This document shows, piece by piece, positions 52,918 through 63,556 of a DNA stretch of 64,000 bases. The position numbers and the translations under genes were made by a program. The notes under the pieces were generated by a model. The model was not told the origin of the DNA, did no database searches, and was given only the letters and a program-made list of their open reading frames with translations. Position 1 is the first letter of the stretch. Every line of letters starts with the position of its first letter. This DNA comes from Thalassospira xianhensis MCCC 1A02616 (lineage in GTDB: Bacteria; Pseudomonadota; Alphaproteobacteria; Rhodospirillales; Thalassospiraceae): assembly GCF_003326475.1 (NCBI RefSeq), contig NZ_JPWA01000002.1:124001-188000 (forward strand), written 5' to 3'.

Positions 52918-55422
52918 TCACACCTTTTCCAGACGGACGGCGCATTTTTTGAAGTCCGTCTGTTTGGACATCGGGTCGGTGGCGTCCAGTGTGACCTTGT
53001 TGATCAGCTGGCTTGCGTCGAACCACGGCACAAAGATCAATCCCCGCGGTGGTTTGTTGCGGCCGCGTGTTTCAACACGAGTGCGCATTTCACCACGTCG
53101 TGAAATCACCCGGACCTCGTCACCGCGGCGCATGCCCATTTCGGCGGCATCGTCGGGATGGAGGAAGCAAAGAGCATCGGGGAAGGCCCGATACAGTTCC
53201 GGCACGCGTTCAGTCATGGAACCGGAATGCCAGTGTTCCAGAACACGCCCGGTGCACAGCCAATAGGGATATTCTTCATCCGGGCTTTCGGCAGGCGGTT
53301 CATAAGGCAGGGCGAATATGCGTGCCTTGCCATCCTTGTGACCGTAAAATTCGACCCCGGCACCCGGCGTGACATAGGGATCGTAGCCTTCGCGATAACG
53401 CCACAGGGTTTCCTTGCCGTCTACAACGGGCCAGCGCAGGCCGCGAACTTCGTGGTATCTGTCGAACGGGGCAAGGTCGTGACCATGGCCGCGGCCAAAG
53501 GTCGCGTATTCCTCGAACAGGCCCTTCTGGACGTAGAAACCGAAATGCTTGGCTTCGACGTTGTTATAGTCCGGTGCGGTATCTTCGAGCGGGAATTTAT
53601 TGACCTGTCCATTCTGGAACAGCACGTCAAACATGGTTTTGCCACGCAGTTCCGGTGCCTTGGCCAAGAGGTCTTCGGGCCAGACTTCCTCGATCTTGAA
53701 GCGTTTGGAGAATTCCATCAATTGCCACAGATCGGATTTGGCTTCGCCCGGCGCGTCGACCAGTTGATGCCACATATGCGTGCGGCGTTCGGCATTGCCA
53801 TAACAGCCTTCTTTTTCGACCCACATCGCAGTCGGCAGGATCAGGTCGGCGGCCTCGCAGGTGACGGTCGGATAGACGTCTGAAACGGCAATGAAGTTTT
53901 CCGGGCTGCGGTAACCGGGCCAGCCTTCCTCGTTCATGTTGGCGCCAGCCTGCATGTTGTTATTGCACTGGACCCAGTACGCGTTGAGCTTGCCGTCCTT
54001 TAGCATCCGGTTCTGAAGCACCGCATGGTAGCCGACCTTGTCGGGAATTGTGCCTTCGGGCAGTTTCCAGATCTCTTCGGCATGTTTGCGGTGTTCGGGA
54101 TTGGTAACCACCAGATCGGCGGGCAGGCGATGGGAAAACGTGCCGACTTCGCGTGCGGTACCACAGGCAGACGGTTGCCCGGTCAGCGAGAAGGGTGAAT
54201 TGCCCGGTTCGGCGATTTTGCCGGTCAGAAGATGGATGTTGTAGCAAAGGTTGTTGGCCCAAACCCCGCGGGTATGCTGGTTAAAGCCCATGGTCCAGAA
54301 GGATGTGACCTTGATCTTCGGATCGGCATAAAGTTCGGCCAGTGCTTCGAGGCGCTCCTTGGGAACGCCGGTCATTTCATGAACTTTATCAAGGGTGTAT
54401 TCCGAGACGAATTCGGCGAACTCGTCAAAACTCATGTCGGTCGAGCCACCGGCATCCGATGCATTTTGGGCCGATTGTTCGCGCGGATCTTCGGGCCGCA
54501 GGCCATAACCGATATCGATGTTGCCGCGGCGGAAGACCGTGTGTTTGTTGACAAAGTCGGTATTGACCCGGTCAGTCTGGATGATGTGATTGGCGATGTA
54601 GTTCAGGATCGCCAGATCGGTCTGCGGTTTGAATACCATCGGGATGTCGGCAAGATCAAAGCAGCGATGCTCATAGGTCGACAGGACCGCGACTTTGACA
54701 TGAGGGGCTGACAGGCGGCGATCGGTAACACGCGTCCAGAGGATCGGGTGCATTTCCGCCATGTTCGATCCCCAAAGCACAAAGGCGTCGGCGGCTTCCA
54801 TGTCGTCATAGCACCCCATCGGTTCGTCCATGCCAAATGTGCGCATGAAACCGACAACGGCGGACGCCATGCAATGACGTGCATTGGGGTCAAGGTTGTT
54901 GGATCGGAAACCGGCCTTCATCAGTTTGGAGGCGGCATATCCTTCCCAGACCGTCCATTGGCCGGACCCGAACATCCCTACGGAAGTCGGGCCTTTTGCC
55001 TTGAGTGCGGCTTTCCATTTTTCGGCCATCACGTCAAAGGCCTCGTCCCACGAGACGGGCGTGAAATCGCCGTTCTTGTCATAGACACCGTTCTTTTTAC
55101 GCAGCAACGGCCGTGTCAGGCGGTCCTGGCCATACATGATCTTTGACAGGAAGTAGCCTTTGACGCAGTTCAGGCCACGGTTAACCGGGGACAGAACATC
55201 GCCATGGGTGGCAACCACATGGTTGTCCTTGGTCGCGACCATGACGGAACAGCCCGTGCCGCAGAACCGGCAGGGGGCCTTTGACCATTTGAGTTGGGTG
55301 TGTTCCGAATCAGTCACCAGATTTTGTGCCGCAGCAGGCAAACTGATGCCAGCAGCCGCGGCGGCAACGGCGGCGGCTTTTGCTTTCAGGGCATCGCGAC
55401 GGGATATCTTTGCCTTGAACAT
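52918..55422 (-). CDS. napA: Periplasmic nitrate reductase catalytic subunit
   Basis: 834 residues. Tat signal [20 protein letters not shown]. [4Fe-4S] cluster from [10 protein letters not shown] and the distal NCVKGYF. Molybdenum-ligand Cys in [13 protein letters not shown]. Binds bis-MGD and reduces nitrate to nitrite in the periplasm. The length and motifs are those of typical NapA. Preceded by the chaperone napD. Napa-type use in alphaproteobacteria includes dissipating excess reductant and denitrification. Confidence 0.97.
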   Translation of the reverse strand: MFKAKISRRDALKAKAAAVAAAAAGISLPAAAQNLVTDSEHTQLKWSKAPCRFCGTGCSVMVATKDNHVVATHGDVLSPVNRGLNCVKGYFLSKIMYGQDRLTRPLLRKKNGVYDKNGDFTPVSWDEAFDVMAEKWKAALKAKGPTSVGMFGSGQWTVWEGYAASKLMKAGFRSNNLDPNARHCMASAVVGFMRTFGMDEPMGCYDDMEAADAFVLWGSNMAEMHPILWTRVTDRRLSAPHVKVAVLSTYEHRCFDLADIPMVFKPQTDLAILNYIANHIIQTDRVNTDFVNKHTVFRRGNIDIGYGLRPEDPREQSAQNASDAGGSTDMSFDEFAEFVSEYTLDKVHEMTGVPKERLEALAELYADPKIKVTSFWTMGFNQHTRGVWANNLCYNIHLLTGKIAEPGNSPFSLTGQPSACGTAREVGTFSHRLPADLVVTNPEHRKHAEEIWKLPEGTIPDKVGYHAVLQNRMLKDGKLNAYWVQCNNNMQAGANMNEEGWPGYRSPENFIAVSDVYPTVTCEAADLILPTAMWVEKEGCYGNAERRTHMWHQLVDAPGEAKSDLWQLMEFSKRFKIEEVWPEDLLAKAPELRGKTMFDVLFQNGQVNKFPLEDTAPDYNNVEAKHFGFYVQKGLFEEYATFGRGHGHDLAPFDRYHEVRGLRWPVVDGKETLWRYREGYDPYVTPGAGVEFYGHKDGKARIFALPYEPPAESPDEEYPYWLCTGRVLEHWHSGSMTERVPELYRAFPDALCFLHPDDAAEMGMRRGDEVRVISRRGEMRTRVETRGRNKPPRGLIFVPWFDASQLINKVTLDATDPMSKQTDFKKCAVRLEKV

Positions 55423-55464
55423 TGTTAATTTCCTCGAGCCAAAGGTCAGACGGATTATTGGTTG

Positions 55465-55716
55465 TTATTGGGCGTTTTCATTGTGATGGAAGACCAGGTT
55501 AACCCCCAGAACACCGGGGATGTCGCCGATCTCTTTCATGCCGTCTGCGAGCTGTCGGTCGCTTTCGGCTTCCATCACGACAACGATCTTTCCGGACGGG
55601 TCATCGGCACTGATTTCAGTGTCGGGGATGTTTGAAAGTGCTGCCTTGATTGCGGTCATATTTTCAGGGCGTGTCTGCACAATCATGCTGGAGATCACGC
55701 CGACTTTGTCATCCAT
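55465..55716 (-). CDS. napD: NapD chaperone for NapA maturation
   Basis: 83 residues from the ATG at 55716. NapD ferredoxin-like fold: GVISSMIVQTRPENMTAIKA, the TEISADDPSGKIVVVMEAES segment, and IGDIPGVLGVNLVFHHNE. It binds the NapA Tat signal during cofactor insertion. Overlaps the end of napF by eight bases and precedes napA by 42 bases. Confidence 0.92.
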   Translation of the reverse strand: MDDKVGVISSMIVQTRPENMTAIKAALSNIPDTEISADDPSGKIVVVMEAESDRQLADGMKEIGDIPGVLGVNLVFHHNENAQ

Positions 55717-56236
55717 GGGTTCTCTCCGTGGTAGGGGCGATTGAAATGGCATCAACCGGACAGGCGGCAAAACAGGCTCCGCATCCGGTGCAAATATCAT
55801 CATCGATCAGCACGCGAGCGCGACCGCCCAATTGCGGAATGATGCGGATCGCGCTTTCCGGGCAGACATCACCGCAGGAACGGCAATAGACACCGTTTTC
55901 GGCAAAGCATTTGCTGCTGACAGAAACATCAAGATGCCAAGGGGCGGGAGCCGAACGATCAAAAACCGGTTCGTTACAGGCATCCGCACAGGCTTCACAG
56001 AAGGTGCATTCGCCTTTTGTGAAGTCGATTTCCGGGTGTCCGTCCGGACCGGCCTTGATGATGTTTTCCGGGCATGCGGGAATGCAGTCACCACACGCGG
56101 TGCAGTGATCTTCGAACCCCCATGACCAAGGAGGCCGGATGATATTTGGCGTGTGCGTTTCCCCCGTGTCTGCGGGCAAACCGCGCAGACCGGAAAAGAA
56201 AGCACGCCGACTGGCAAGTTTCGGTGCGGATGACAT
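55709..56236 (-). CDS. napF: Ferredoxin-type protein NapF
   Basis: 175 residues. Four Cys-rich cluster motifs: CTACGDCIPACP, CTFCEACADACN, CRSCGDVCP and CTGCGACFAACP. An N-terminal twin-arginine-like sequence (SRRAFFSGLRG) is present although NapF is usually cytoplasmic. It assists assembly of the NapA Fe-S cluster in other bacteria. Second gene of the nap operon. Confidence 0.93.
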   Translation of the reverse strand: MSSAPKLASRRAFFSGLRGLPADTGETHTPNIIRPPWSWGFEDHCTACGDCIPACPENIIKAGPDGHPEIDFTKGECTFCEACADACNEPVFDRSAPAPWHLDVSVSSKCFAENGVYCRSCGDVCPESAIRIIPQLGGRARVLIDDDICTGCGACFAACPVDAISIAPTTERTHG

Positions 56237-56253
56237 GGCGACGTTCCCCGATA

Positions 56254-56427
56254 TTACATCGGTGGTCCAGGAGGCCCGGCAAACATCTGATAAATCCAGA
56301 TTGAAAATCCAAGCCCGCCGACCAGCGCAACCGCCAGTACCGGGGCCAGGACAACGGCCAGCAAAACGAAACAGCGCAATTCGGTTTTGCGCCGCGTGCC
56401 GGAATCCATTGTTTGAATATCTGTCAT
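56254..56427 (-). CDS. napE: NapE small membrane protein
   Basis: 57 residues from the ATG at 56427. An N-terminal cytoplasmic part (TRRKTELRCF) is followed by one membrane helix (VLLAVVLAPVLAVALVGG) and FSIWIYQMFAGPPGPP. This matches NapE of Paracoccus and Rhodobacter. Its function is unclear. First gene of napEFDABC. Confidence 0.88.
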   Translation of the reverse strand: MTDIQTMDSGTRRKTELRCFVLLAVVLAPVLAVALVGGLGFSIWIYQMFAGPPGPPM

Positions 56428-56559
56428 CGGTTCCCTCTCTTTGCAGGCTGGAAACCGTTTCTTTCGCACTTTGTATCCCCTGCGAAAGCCGGTGTTCTCT
56501 TGTGAGTTATTTAAATACCCACAACGAACGTAGGGACGAACCGGAATGCATTCAACCAA

Positions 56560-56577
56560 TAATATTATAAAATATTA
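56560..56577. promoter_or_regulatory. AT-rich perfect palindrome before napE
   Basis: TAATATT-ATAA-AATATTA, 133 bases upstream of the napE ATG in an otherwise AT-rich stretch (56520-56620). It might be a regulator site or part of the nap promoter. No FNR box (TTGAT-N4-ATCAA) was found nearby. Confidence 0.45.
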
Positions 56578-56648
56578 CAGCCTTAAATTATAAGTATTCT
56601 AAAGTGTGTAGCGAGACTACGGCCCGCCTGGCATATTCATTATTGGTG

Positions 56649-57689
56649 TTAGAAGCGGTCGATCACAGTTACGCCGGTGCTGATGAAATTATCCATATTC
56701 ATCAGCGCTGTTGCGCCCTCGGCCAGAGTGACTCGATCCCTGATCAGTTTTTGCGGCGCGAGTTTGCCGGTCAGGATCATGTCGATCATCGCATCATAGC
56801 GGAATGCCTGCATGCCATGACTGCCAAGGATTTCAAGTTCATGGGCGACAATCCGATCCATCGGAACGCGGGCATGGGCGTGATCGCCGGTCATAAGTCC
56901 AATCTGGATATGTTTGCCGCGTTTACGCAGGCAAGATACCGAGTTAAAGCTGGTGATTGCACTGCCAAGGGCGTCAACGGAAACATGCGCCCCGCCGCCA
57001 GACAGGTCTTTAATCGCGGATGGGATATCGTCTGTCGTTCTGGCGTTAAGGATATCAATCGCGCCGAGTTCACGGGCAAGGTCAAGTTTGGCATCGTCGA
57101 TATCAATCGCGATCACGCGTGCACCGGCCGCTGCGGCAATCATGATTGCCGAAAGTCCCACACCACCGCAGCCATGCACGGCAACAATTTGACCGGCACT
57201 GACTTTGCCCTGATCAATAACGCCACGGAAACTGGTCGCGAAACGGCAGCCAAGGCTGGCGGCGGTGGCGAAATCCATTTCATCGGGCAGGCGCACCAGA
57301 TTGGTATCGGCATAGTCAATAGCGACATATTCGGCAAAGCTTCCCCAATGGGTGAAGCCCGGTTGAAACTGATGATCGCAGACCTGATGATTGCCGCTGT
57401 GGCATTCCGGGCAATGACCGCAGCCCGAAACGAACGGGACCGTGACCCGATCACCAACTTTCCAGCGTTTGATATCCTTGCCAATCGCTTCGATGGTGCC
57501 AGCAAATTCGTGGCCGGGAACGTGGGGCAGTTTTACGTCGGAGTCATGGCCCATCCAGCCGTGCCAGTCGCTGCGGCAAAGGCCGGTTGCCATGACCTTT
57601 ATGACGACGCCGCTATTTTCCGGAGTAGGGTCGTCAAGTGTCTGAACTTCGACAGGCCCTTGATATTCGGTGAAAAAGGCAGCGCGCAT
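56649..57689 (-). CDS. Zinc-dependent alcohol dehydrogenase (MDR family)
   Basis: 346 residues from the ATG at 57689. Catalytic-zinc ligands Cys and His in [13 protein letters not shown] and GHEFAGTIE. The structural-zinc cysteines are reduced: [16 protein letters not shown] shows the full loop. The Rossmann motif is [15 protein letters not shown]. Substrate probably a primary or secondary alcohol; cannot be told by eye. It is 32 bases downstream of the rhomboid gene and upstream of nap on the same strand, but a 221-base AT-rich gap separates it from napE. Confidence 0.92.
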   Translation of the reverse strand: MRAAFFTEYQGPVEVQTLDDPTPENSGVVIKVMATGLCRSDWHGWMGHDSDVKLPHVPGHEFAGTIEAIGKDIKRWKVGDRVTVPFVSGCGHCPECHSGNHQVCDHQFQPGFTHWGSFAEYVAIDYADTNLVRLPDEMDFATAASLGCRFATSFRGVIDQGKVSAGQIVAVHGCGGVGLSAIMIAAAAGARVIAIDIDDAKLDLARELGAIDILNARTTDDIPSAIKDLSGGGAHVSVDALGSAITSFNSVSCLRKRGKHIQIGLMTGDHAHARVPMDRIVAHELEILGSHGMQAFRYDAMIDMILTGKLAPQKLIRDRVTLAEGATALMNMDNFISTGVTVIDRF

Positions 57690-57721
57690 GGTTATTCCCC
57701 GGTCCGGTTCATGATCAGGGG

Positions 57722-58684
57722 TCAAGTATCGTCGGGTTCGTCCCTAGGATGCAAGCGCGTAACTTTCGGTACGCCGACCCCTGGTTTGGGTTGTGGCTTC
57801 GGCGGCTGATATCGCCCCCATGGGGATTTGTCGGTATTGGTTTCACCCGCACGACCCCATGGCCCGCGCCCGGCCCGTCTCATCCGCTCGCGGCGTGCCG
57901 CGCGTTCAGCTTCGTATGCCGCCGCCCAGGGCGGTGGTGTGGTATTGGTTGCATTGCCTTTGCGTCCCGGCCGGTAAACACCGAAAACCGGGACCTGTTT
58001 CGGGCCGCCCTGCCAAAGCGGGATATAGCGATACTTGAAGAATGGGATCAATGCCAGACCGGCAAAGAAACCGGCAATATGGGCCAGAATGGCGACTCCC
58101 TGTTCGGCACCACTCGACAGATTGACGAACTGCATGCCGATCCAGAGTCCCAGAACAGCAACCGCCGGGACATAAAAGATAAACACCCAGAAGAACCAGA
58201 CCAGAACCCGTGCCTTGGGAAACAGCAGGAAATAGGCACCCAAGACTCCGGCCAGTGCACCGGATGCACCGATCATCGGGATTTGTGATGTGGTATCAAG
58301 CAGGCCATGACCAAGGGCCGCGGCAACCCCGCATACAAGGTAGAATACCAGAAACCGGAAATGCCCCATGGCGTCTTCGACATTATTGCCGAACACCCAA
58401 AGATACAGCATGTTGCCGCCAATATGCATCCAGCCGCCATGCATGAACATGGCACTAAAGATCGACAGAAATTCAAAGCCCGGCGGGAAAACGGCAAGTT
58501 GTGGGGGTAATTGGGCGTTGCCAAACAGGACGGCGGGAATGGCACCATATTGCAAATTGACCCGAAACTGGCTTTGCGGTCCCAGTGATACCGTTAACAA
58601 GAACACGATGACATTTACCGCGATCAGGCCGTAGGTTACCCACGGGGTGATTGTCGTCGGGTTGTTATCCTTGATTGGCAGCAT
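57722..58684 (-). CDS. Rhomboid-family intramembrane serine protease
   Basis: 320 residues. Six or seven membrane helices; catalytic Ser141 in [15 protein letters not shown] and His202 in [12 protein letters not shown], with the L1-loop-like [16 protein letters not shown] at 81-96. The C-terminal 90 residues are cytoplasmic, proline- and arginine-rich ([17 protein letters not shown]). It cleaves membrane proteins within the bilayer; the substrate is unknown. It may be co-transcribed with the alcohol dehydrogenase 32 bases downstream. Confidence 0.93.
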   Translation of the reverse strand: MLPIKDNNPTTITPWVTYGLIAVNVIVFLLTVSLGPQSQFRVNLQYGAIPAVLFGNAQLPPQLAVFPPGFEFLSIFSAMFMHGGWMHIGGNMLYLWVFGNNVEDAMGHFRFLVFYLVCGVAAALGHGLLDTTSQIPMIGASGALAGVLGAYFLLFPKARVLVWFFWVFIFYVPAVAVLGLWIGMQFVNLSSGAEQGVAILAHIAGFFAGLALIPFFKYRYIPLWQGGPKQVPVFGVYRPGRKGNATNTTPPPWAAAYEAERAARRERMRRAGRGPWGRAGETNTDKSPWGRYQPPKPQPKPGVGVPKVTRLHPRDEPDDT

Positions 58685-58738
58685 CGGCTATCGTCCGGTC
58701 CCGTGGCTTATCCAAATGGGCTGGGTGTTACTGCGCAA

Positions 58739-59662
58739 TCAGGCAACATGCGATCGCTCGCAGGTTTCAAGGGTATTGCGCAAATAGGTTCCCAACTGGC
58801 GGAATTCCTTTTTACGCGCGGAACTGCGCCGCCAGACCAGTCCGATACGACGGACCGGAACCGGATTCTGGAACGGAAGGATGGTCAAAGCGTCGGGGCG
58901 GCGCGCCTCCACCTCCAGCGACATTTCCGGAAGCAGGGTAGAGCCGATCCCGGCCGAGACCATCTGAACCAGTGTCGACAGGCTGTTGGCCTGGAAATCG
59001 GCGGATTTGCTCCAGCCGGCTTTCTGACATACTTCCAGTGCCTGATCGCGCAGACAGTGGCCGTCCTCAAGCAGCAGTAGTTTTTCATCCTTGATGTCAG
59101 CAATATCGATTTTCTTTTTGCGCGTCAGCGGATTATCCGGGCTGCAGGCAAAAACGAACCGGTCTTCGAACAGGTCCATTTCTTCGAGCCAGTTTTCCTC
59201 GATCGGCAGGGCAATCAGCGCGATGTCGAGTTTGCCTGCGGCCAGAAGTTCGATAAGCTTGGCTGTCTGGTCTTCGCGCAGGAAGGGCTGCAATTTCGGG
59301 AACCCGACCCGAAGGCGGTTGATGACATCGGGCAAAAGATAGGGGCCGATTGTCGGGATCACACCAAAATTGATCGGACCTGAAAGGGGCTCGGTCGCGG
59401 ACTGTGCCATCATAGTCAGTTCGTCAACTTCCTGAAGAATATTTCGCGCCCGCGAGACAACTTCACGGCCAAGTGGTGTAATCAGGACCTGACGCTTGTT
59501 GCGTTCCACCAACTGGGCGCCAAGCAGGTTTTCAAGCTCGCTGATGGCAGCCGACAGGCTGGGTTGCGTGATAAAGCAGGCTTCGGCTGCCCGGCCAAAA
59601 TGGCCGGTTTCCGACAATGCGACCAGATATTTGAGCTGCTTGATGCTGGGTTGGGCAGCCAT
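58739..59662 (-). CDS. oxyR: Hydrogen-peroxide sensor OxyR (LysR family)
   Basis: 307 residues. LysR HTH (about 1-60) with AEACFITQPSLSAAISELE. The redox cysteines are Cys203 and Cys212 in EDGHCLRDQALEVC, nine apart as in E. coli OxyR (199/208). They form a disulfide on peroxide exposure and activate target genes. Divergent from ahpC, its usual target. An OxyR-like site overlaps its own start region. It is followed by the rhomboid gene after 54 bases. Confidence 0.95.
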   Translation of the reverse strand: MAAQPSIKQLKYLVALSETGHFGRAAEACFITQPSLSAAISELENLLGAQLVERNKRQVLITPLGREVVSRARNILQEVDELTMMAQSATEPLSGPINFGVIPTIGPYLLPDVINRLRVGFPKLQPFLREDQTAKLIELLAAGKLDIALIALPIEENWLEEMDLFEDRFVFACSPDNPLTRKKKIDIADIKDEKLLLLEDGHCLRDQALEVCQKAGWSKSADFQANSLSTLVQMVSAGIGSTLLPEMSLEVEARRPDALTILPFQNPVPVRRIGLVWRRSSARKKEFRQLGTYLRNTLETCERSHVA

Positions 59663-59697
59663 AAATTTTTCCTATCGAACATCGAAATTAATTCTAT
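59661..59697. promoter_or_regulatory. Candidate OxyR binding site
   Basis: On the minus strand four tetranucleotides are spaced exactly seven bases apart: ATAG, TTCG, ATAG, TTAT. The OxyR consensus is ATAG-N7-CTAT-N7-ATAG-N7-CTAT, so two match fully and one matches three of four. It overlaps the oxyR start codon and lies about 130 bases before ahpC. Confidence 0.55.
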
Positions 59698-59828
59698 TGG
59701 TCTTAGTTAGTTCATTTAACTACAAATCGCCAGCAAGGAGTGCATTATTGCACTTGCGAACAAAATTTGTACGGTCTGTCGGGGACCGTCTTTGGGATAA
59801 ATTTGAACTAAGGTTAGGAGTAACCAAA

Positions 59829-60356
59829 ATGCTTACAGTTGGCGATACGCTTCCAGAATTCAATCTTACCGGTGTTTCGGGCAAAGGTCCGGACAGCTTC
59901 GCACCGGTTACCGACAAGTCCTATGAAGGCAAATGGAAGATCCTGTTCTTCTGGCCGAAAGACTTCACCTTTGTTTGCCCGACCGAAATCGTTGGTTACG
60001 GCGAACTGAACGGTGACTTCGAAGACCGCGATGCGGTTCTGCTTGGTTGCTCGACCGATACCGATTTCGTCCACGCTGCATGGCGTACCCACCACGAAGA
60101 TCTGGGCGACAGCCCGTTCGTATGGCTGGCTGACGAGAAAAAAGAACTGTCGAACGCGCTTGGTGTTCTGGCCAAAGGCGAAGGCGTTGCTTTGCGCGCG
60201 ACCTTCATCATCGATCCGGACAACATCATCCGTCACGTTCAGGTTAACGACCTTTCGGTTGGTCGTAACCCGCAGGAAGCCCTGCGTATTCTTGACGCGC
60301 TGCAGACAGACGAACTCTGCCCTTGCAACTGGAATCAGGGTGAAGCAACCCTTTAA
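59829..60356 (+). CDS. ahpC: Peroxiredoxin AhpC (AhpD-dependent type)
   Basis: 175 residues. Peroxidatic Cys50 in [14 protein letters not shown]. The C-terminal resolving region has Cys164 and Cys166 in [11 protein letters not shown], a CPCNW ending also seen in mycobacterial AhpC, which is reduced by AhpD. It reduces H2O2 and organic peroxides. It is divergent from oxyR and followed by ahpD. A hairpin between the two probably gives more AhpC than AhpD. A small palindrome lies in the leader (59739-59754). Confidence 0.95.
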   Translation: MLTVGDTLPEFNLTGVSGKGPDSFAPVTDKSYEGKWKILFFWPKDFTFVCPTEIVGYGELNGDFEDRDAVLLGCSTDTDFVHAAWRTHHEDLGDSPFVWLADEKKELSNALGVLAKGEGVALRATFIIDPDNIIRHVQVNDLSVGRNPQEALRILDALQTDELCPCNWNQGEATL

Positions 60357-60374
60357 GGTTTTCCAGACCGATTT

Positions 60375-60398
60375 GGATCCGGGCTTTGGCCCGGATCC
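60375..60398 (+). other. Hairpin between ahpC and ahpD
   Basis: Perfect ten-base-pair stem GGATCCGGGC / GCCCGGATCC with a four-base loop, followed only by GCTTTCAG. Probably a partial terminator or mRNA-stabilising element. Confidence 0.7.
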
Positions 60399-60514
60399 GC
60401 TTTCAGTCCATCGGTGAGATTAATCCACGTACCCGCAAGGCTTGCGGTGTGCAAGATGGCTGCGGGCATTTTTCAGTTTTGAATTTCATTCTTCAGTCAA
60501 AAGGGGATGCTTCA

Positions 60515-61051
60515 ATGTCTTCCATTTCCGAAATCAAAGACGTCATGCCGGACTATGCCAAGGATCTGAAGCTGAACCTTAGCAGCCTTGCCAACAATCC
60601 CGGCATGACCGATCAGCAGGTTTACGGCACCGCCCTTGCGTGCGCCTATGCATCGCGTAACGCAAAGCTTTTGAAAGCCGTTGCCGCCGAAGCCAAAACC
60701 AAGCTGAGCGACGAAGCGTTTCAGGCAGCCAAGGGCGCGGCTGCGATCATGGGTATGAACAATATCTATTATCGTTTCACGCATCTTGTGTCCGAGCCGG
60801 AATATGCGACCATGCCTGCACGCCTGCGCATGAACATCATCGGTAAGCCGGGTATTGATAAGGCCGATTTCGAGCTGTTCTCGCTTGCGGTTTCTGCAAT
60901 CAATGGCTGCGGCATGTGCATCGACAGCCACGAGAAAGTTCTGAAGACCGCCGGAATCAAAAAAGAAACCGTTCAGAATGCGGTGCGCATTGCATCGGTG
61001 ATCCATGCGGTTGCGGTTGTTCTGGATGCCGAGGATGCGTTGGCTGAATAA
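60515..61051 (+). CDS. ahpD: Alkyl hydroperoxide reductase AhpD
   Basis: 178 residues from the ATG at 60515, preceded by AAGGGG. The active-site motif [15 protein letters not shown] has Cys132, Cys135 and His139, with Glu120 upstream completing the proton relay known from Mycobacterium AhpD. It reduces AhpC, probably with a lipoamide system as electron donor. Downstream of ahpC by 158 bases. Confidence 0.95.
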   Translation: MSSISEIKDVMPDYAKDLKLNLSSLANNPGMTDQQVYGTALACAYASRNAKLLKAVAAEAKTKLSDEAFQAAKGAAAIMGMNNIYYRFTHLVSEPEYATMPARLRMNIIGKPGIDKADFELFSLAVSAINGCGMCIDSHEKVLKTAGIKKETVQNAVRIASVIHAVAVVLDAEDALAE

Positions 61052-61082
61052 GCCGGGTGCTCCAAACTCAGTCCATTATTCG

Positions 61083-61117
61083 AAAAGCCCCGCTGCATTT
61101 TGCAAGCGGGGCTTTTT
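61083..61117. terminator. Bidirectional terminator, ahpD and alpha/beta hydrolase
   Basis: Perfect 12-base-pair stem AAAAGCCCCGCT / AGCGGGGCTTTT with a ten-base loop, in a convergent gap. Confidence 0.92.
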
Positions 61118-61124
61118 CGTTTGA

Positions 61125-61931
61125 TCAGGCCGCAACCGGTTCGATCTGACGAAGCAGATTTTGACTGGCTTCGATGATCTGATCCGGCTGATCGAAATGC
61201 GGGATATGGCCGCAATCGGCAAGGATCATCTTGGTGGTAGTGCCGCTGACCTTGCCGCAGATAATGTGGACCTGTTCGTCGCTGCCGAACTGGTCGTCAT
61301 TCCCCTGAATGACCAGAAGCGGGCAGGTGATGTTTGGCAGTTCGTCAATCATCTGCCAGTCGCGGAAGGCCGGTTGGCGCCATGTATCGACCCAGGCACG
61401 AAATACTGCATCGGTCTGGAAGAAATGGTGCCGTTCGAGTTTTGATTTCCAGTCAGTATTGGCATAGATCGATACCGCGTCATTGATCCCGGCAATCGTG
61501 ACGTCCTCGACAAAAACATGTGCGGCTTCGCTGATGACGGCGCGGACATTGTCCGGGAAGCGGGCGGCATATTTAAGCGCGATGGTCGCTCCGTCGCTGT
61601 GCCCAAACAGGATCGGGCGATCAAGGCCAAGTTCACCGATCAGTCCGTGCAGATAGATATCGGTTTCAGTGTTATGGAAATCGACCGGACGGGGAATATC
61701 ATTAGGGTCGTGTGGATCGGATTTTCCGTGTCCGCGTCGTTCGTAGACAATCACCGGATAGCCGGTTGCAGTGGCTAGTCTGGCCGGGAAATCGCGCCAC
61801 ATGCGGATGGTCCCGAGTGCCTCGTGAAGGAACAGGATCGTTGGCACATCCGGCCTGACATTGGTCGGGATGATCTGCTGACAGGATAGGCTGATGCCGT
61901 CCACAGTGACGTAGAAATTCTCGTTTTGCAT
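61125..61931 (-). CDS. Alpha/beta-fold hydrolase
   Basis: 268 residues. Nucleophile Ser in ILFGHSDGATIALKYA, acid Asp in VIQGNDDQFGSDEQ and His in DCGHIPHFDQP. The oxyanion region is LFLHEALGTIRMWRDFP. It is a soluble esterase- or lipase-like protein with no signal peptide; the GHSDG sequence is typical of small-molecule hydrolases. The substrate is unknown. It lies between ahpD and aspC without operon partners. Confidence 0.9.
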   Translation of the reverse strand: MQNENFYVTVDGISLSCQQIIPTNVRPDVPTILFLHEALGTIRMWRDFPARLATATGYPVIVYERRGHGKSDPHDPNDIPRPVDFHNTETDIYLHGLIGELGLDRPILFGHSDGATIALKYAARFPDNVRAVISEAAHVFVEDVTIAGINDAVSIYANTDWKSKLERHHFFQTDAVFRAWVDTWRQPAFRDWQMIDELPNITCPLLVIQGNDDQFGSDEQVHIICGKVSGTTTKMILADCGHIPHFDQPDQIIEASQNLLRQIEPVAA

Positions 61932-61989
61932 GGCATGTCCGATTTATCGGTAATTCAGTGCGCAAATATTGAATTGGATAATGGACAGA

Positions 61990-62018
61990 AAAACGGGGCC
62001 CGGCAAGTGCCGGGCCCC
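61990..62018 (-). terminator. Terminator of aspC
   Basis: Perfect 11-base-pair stem GGGGCCCGGCA / TGCCGGGCCCC with a two-base loop. On the minus strand it is followed, after a G, by TTTTTC. Confidence 0.88.
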
Positions 62019-62047
62019 ATCGAATTTTCGGTGACCGGAAAACCGGC

Positions 62048-63556
<1,509 letters not shown>

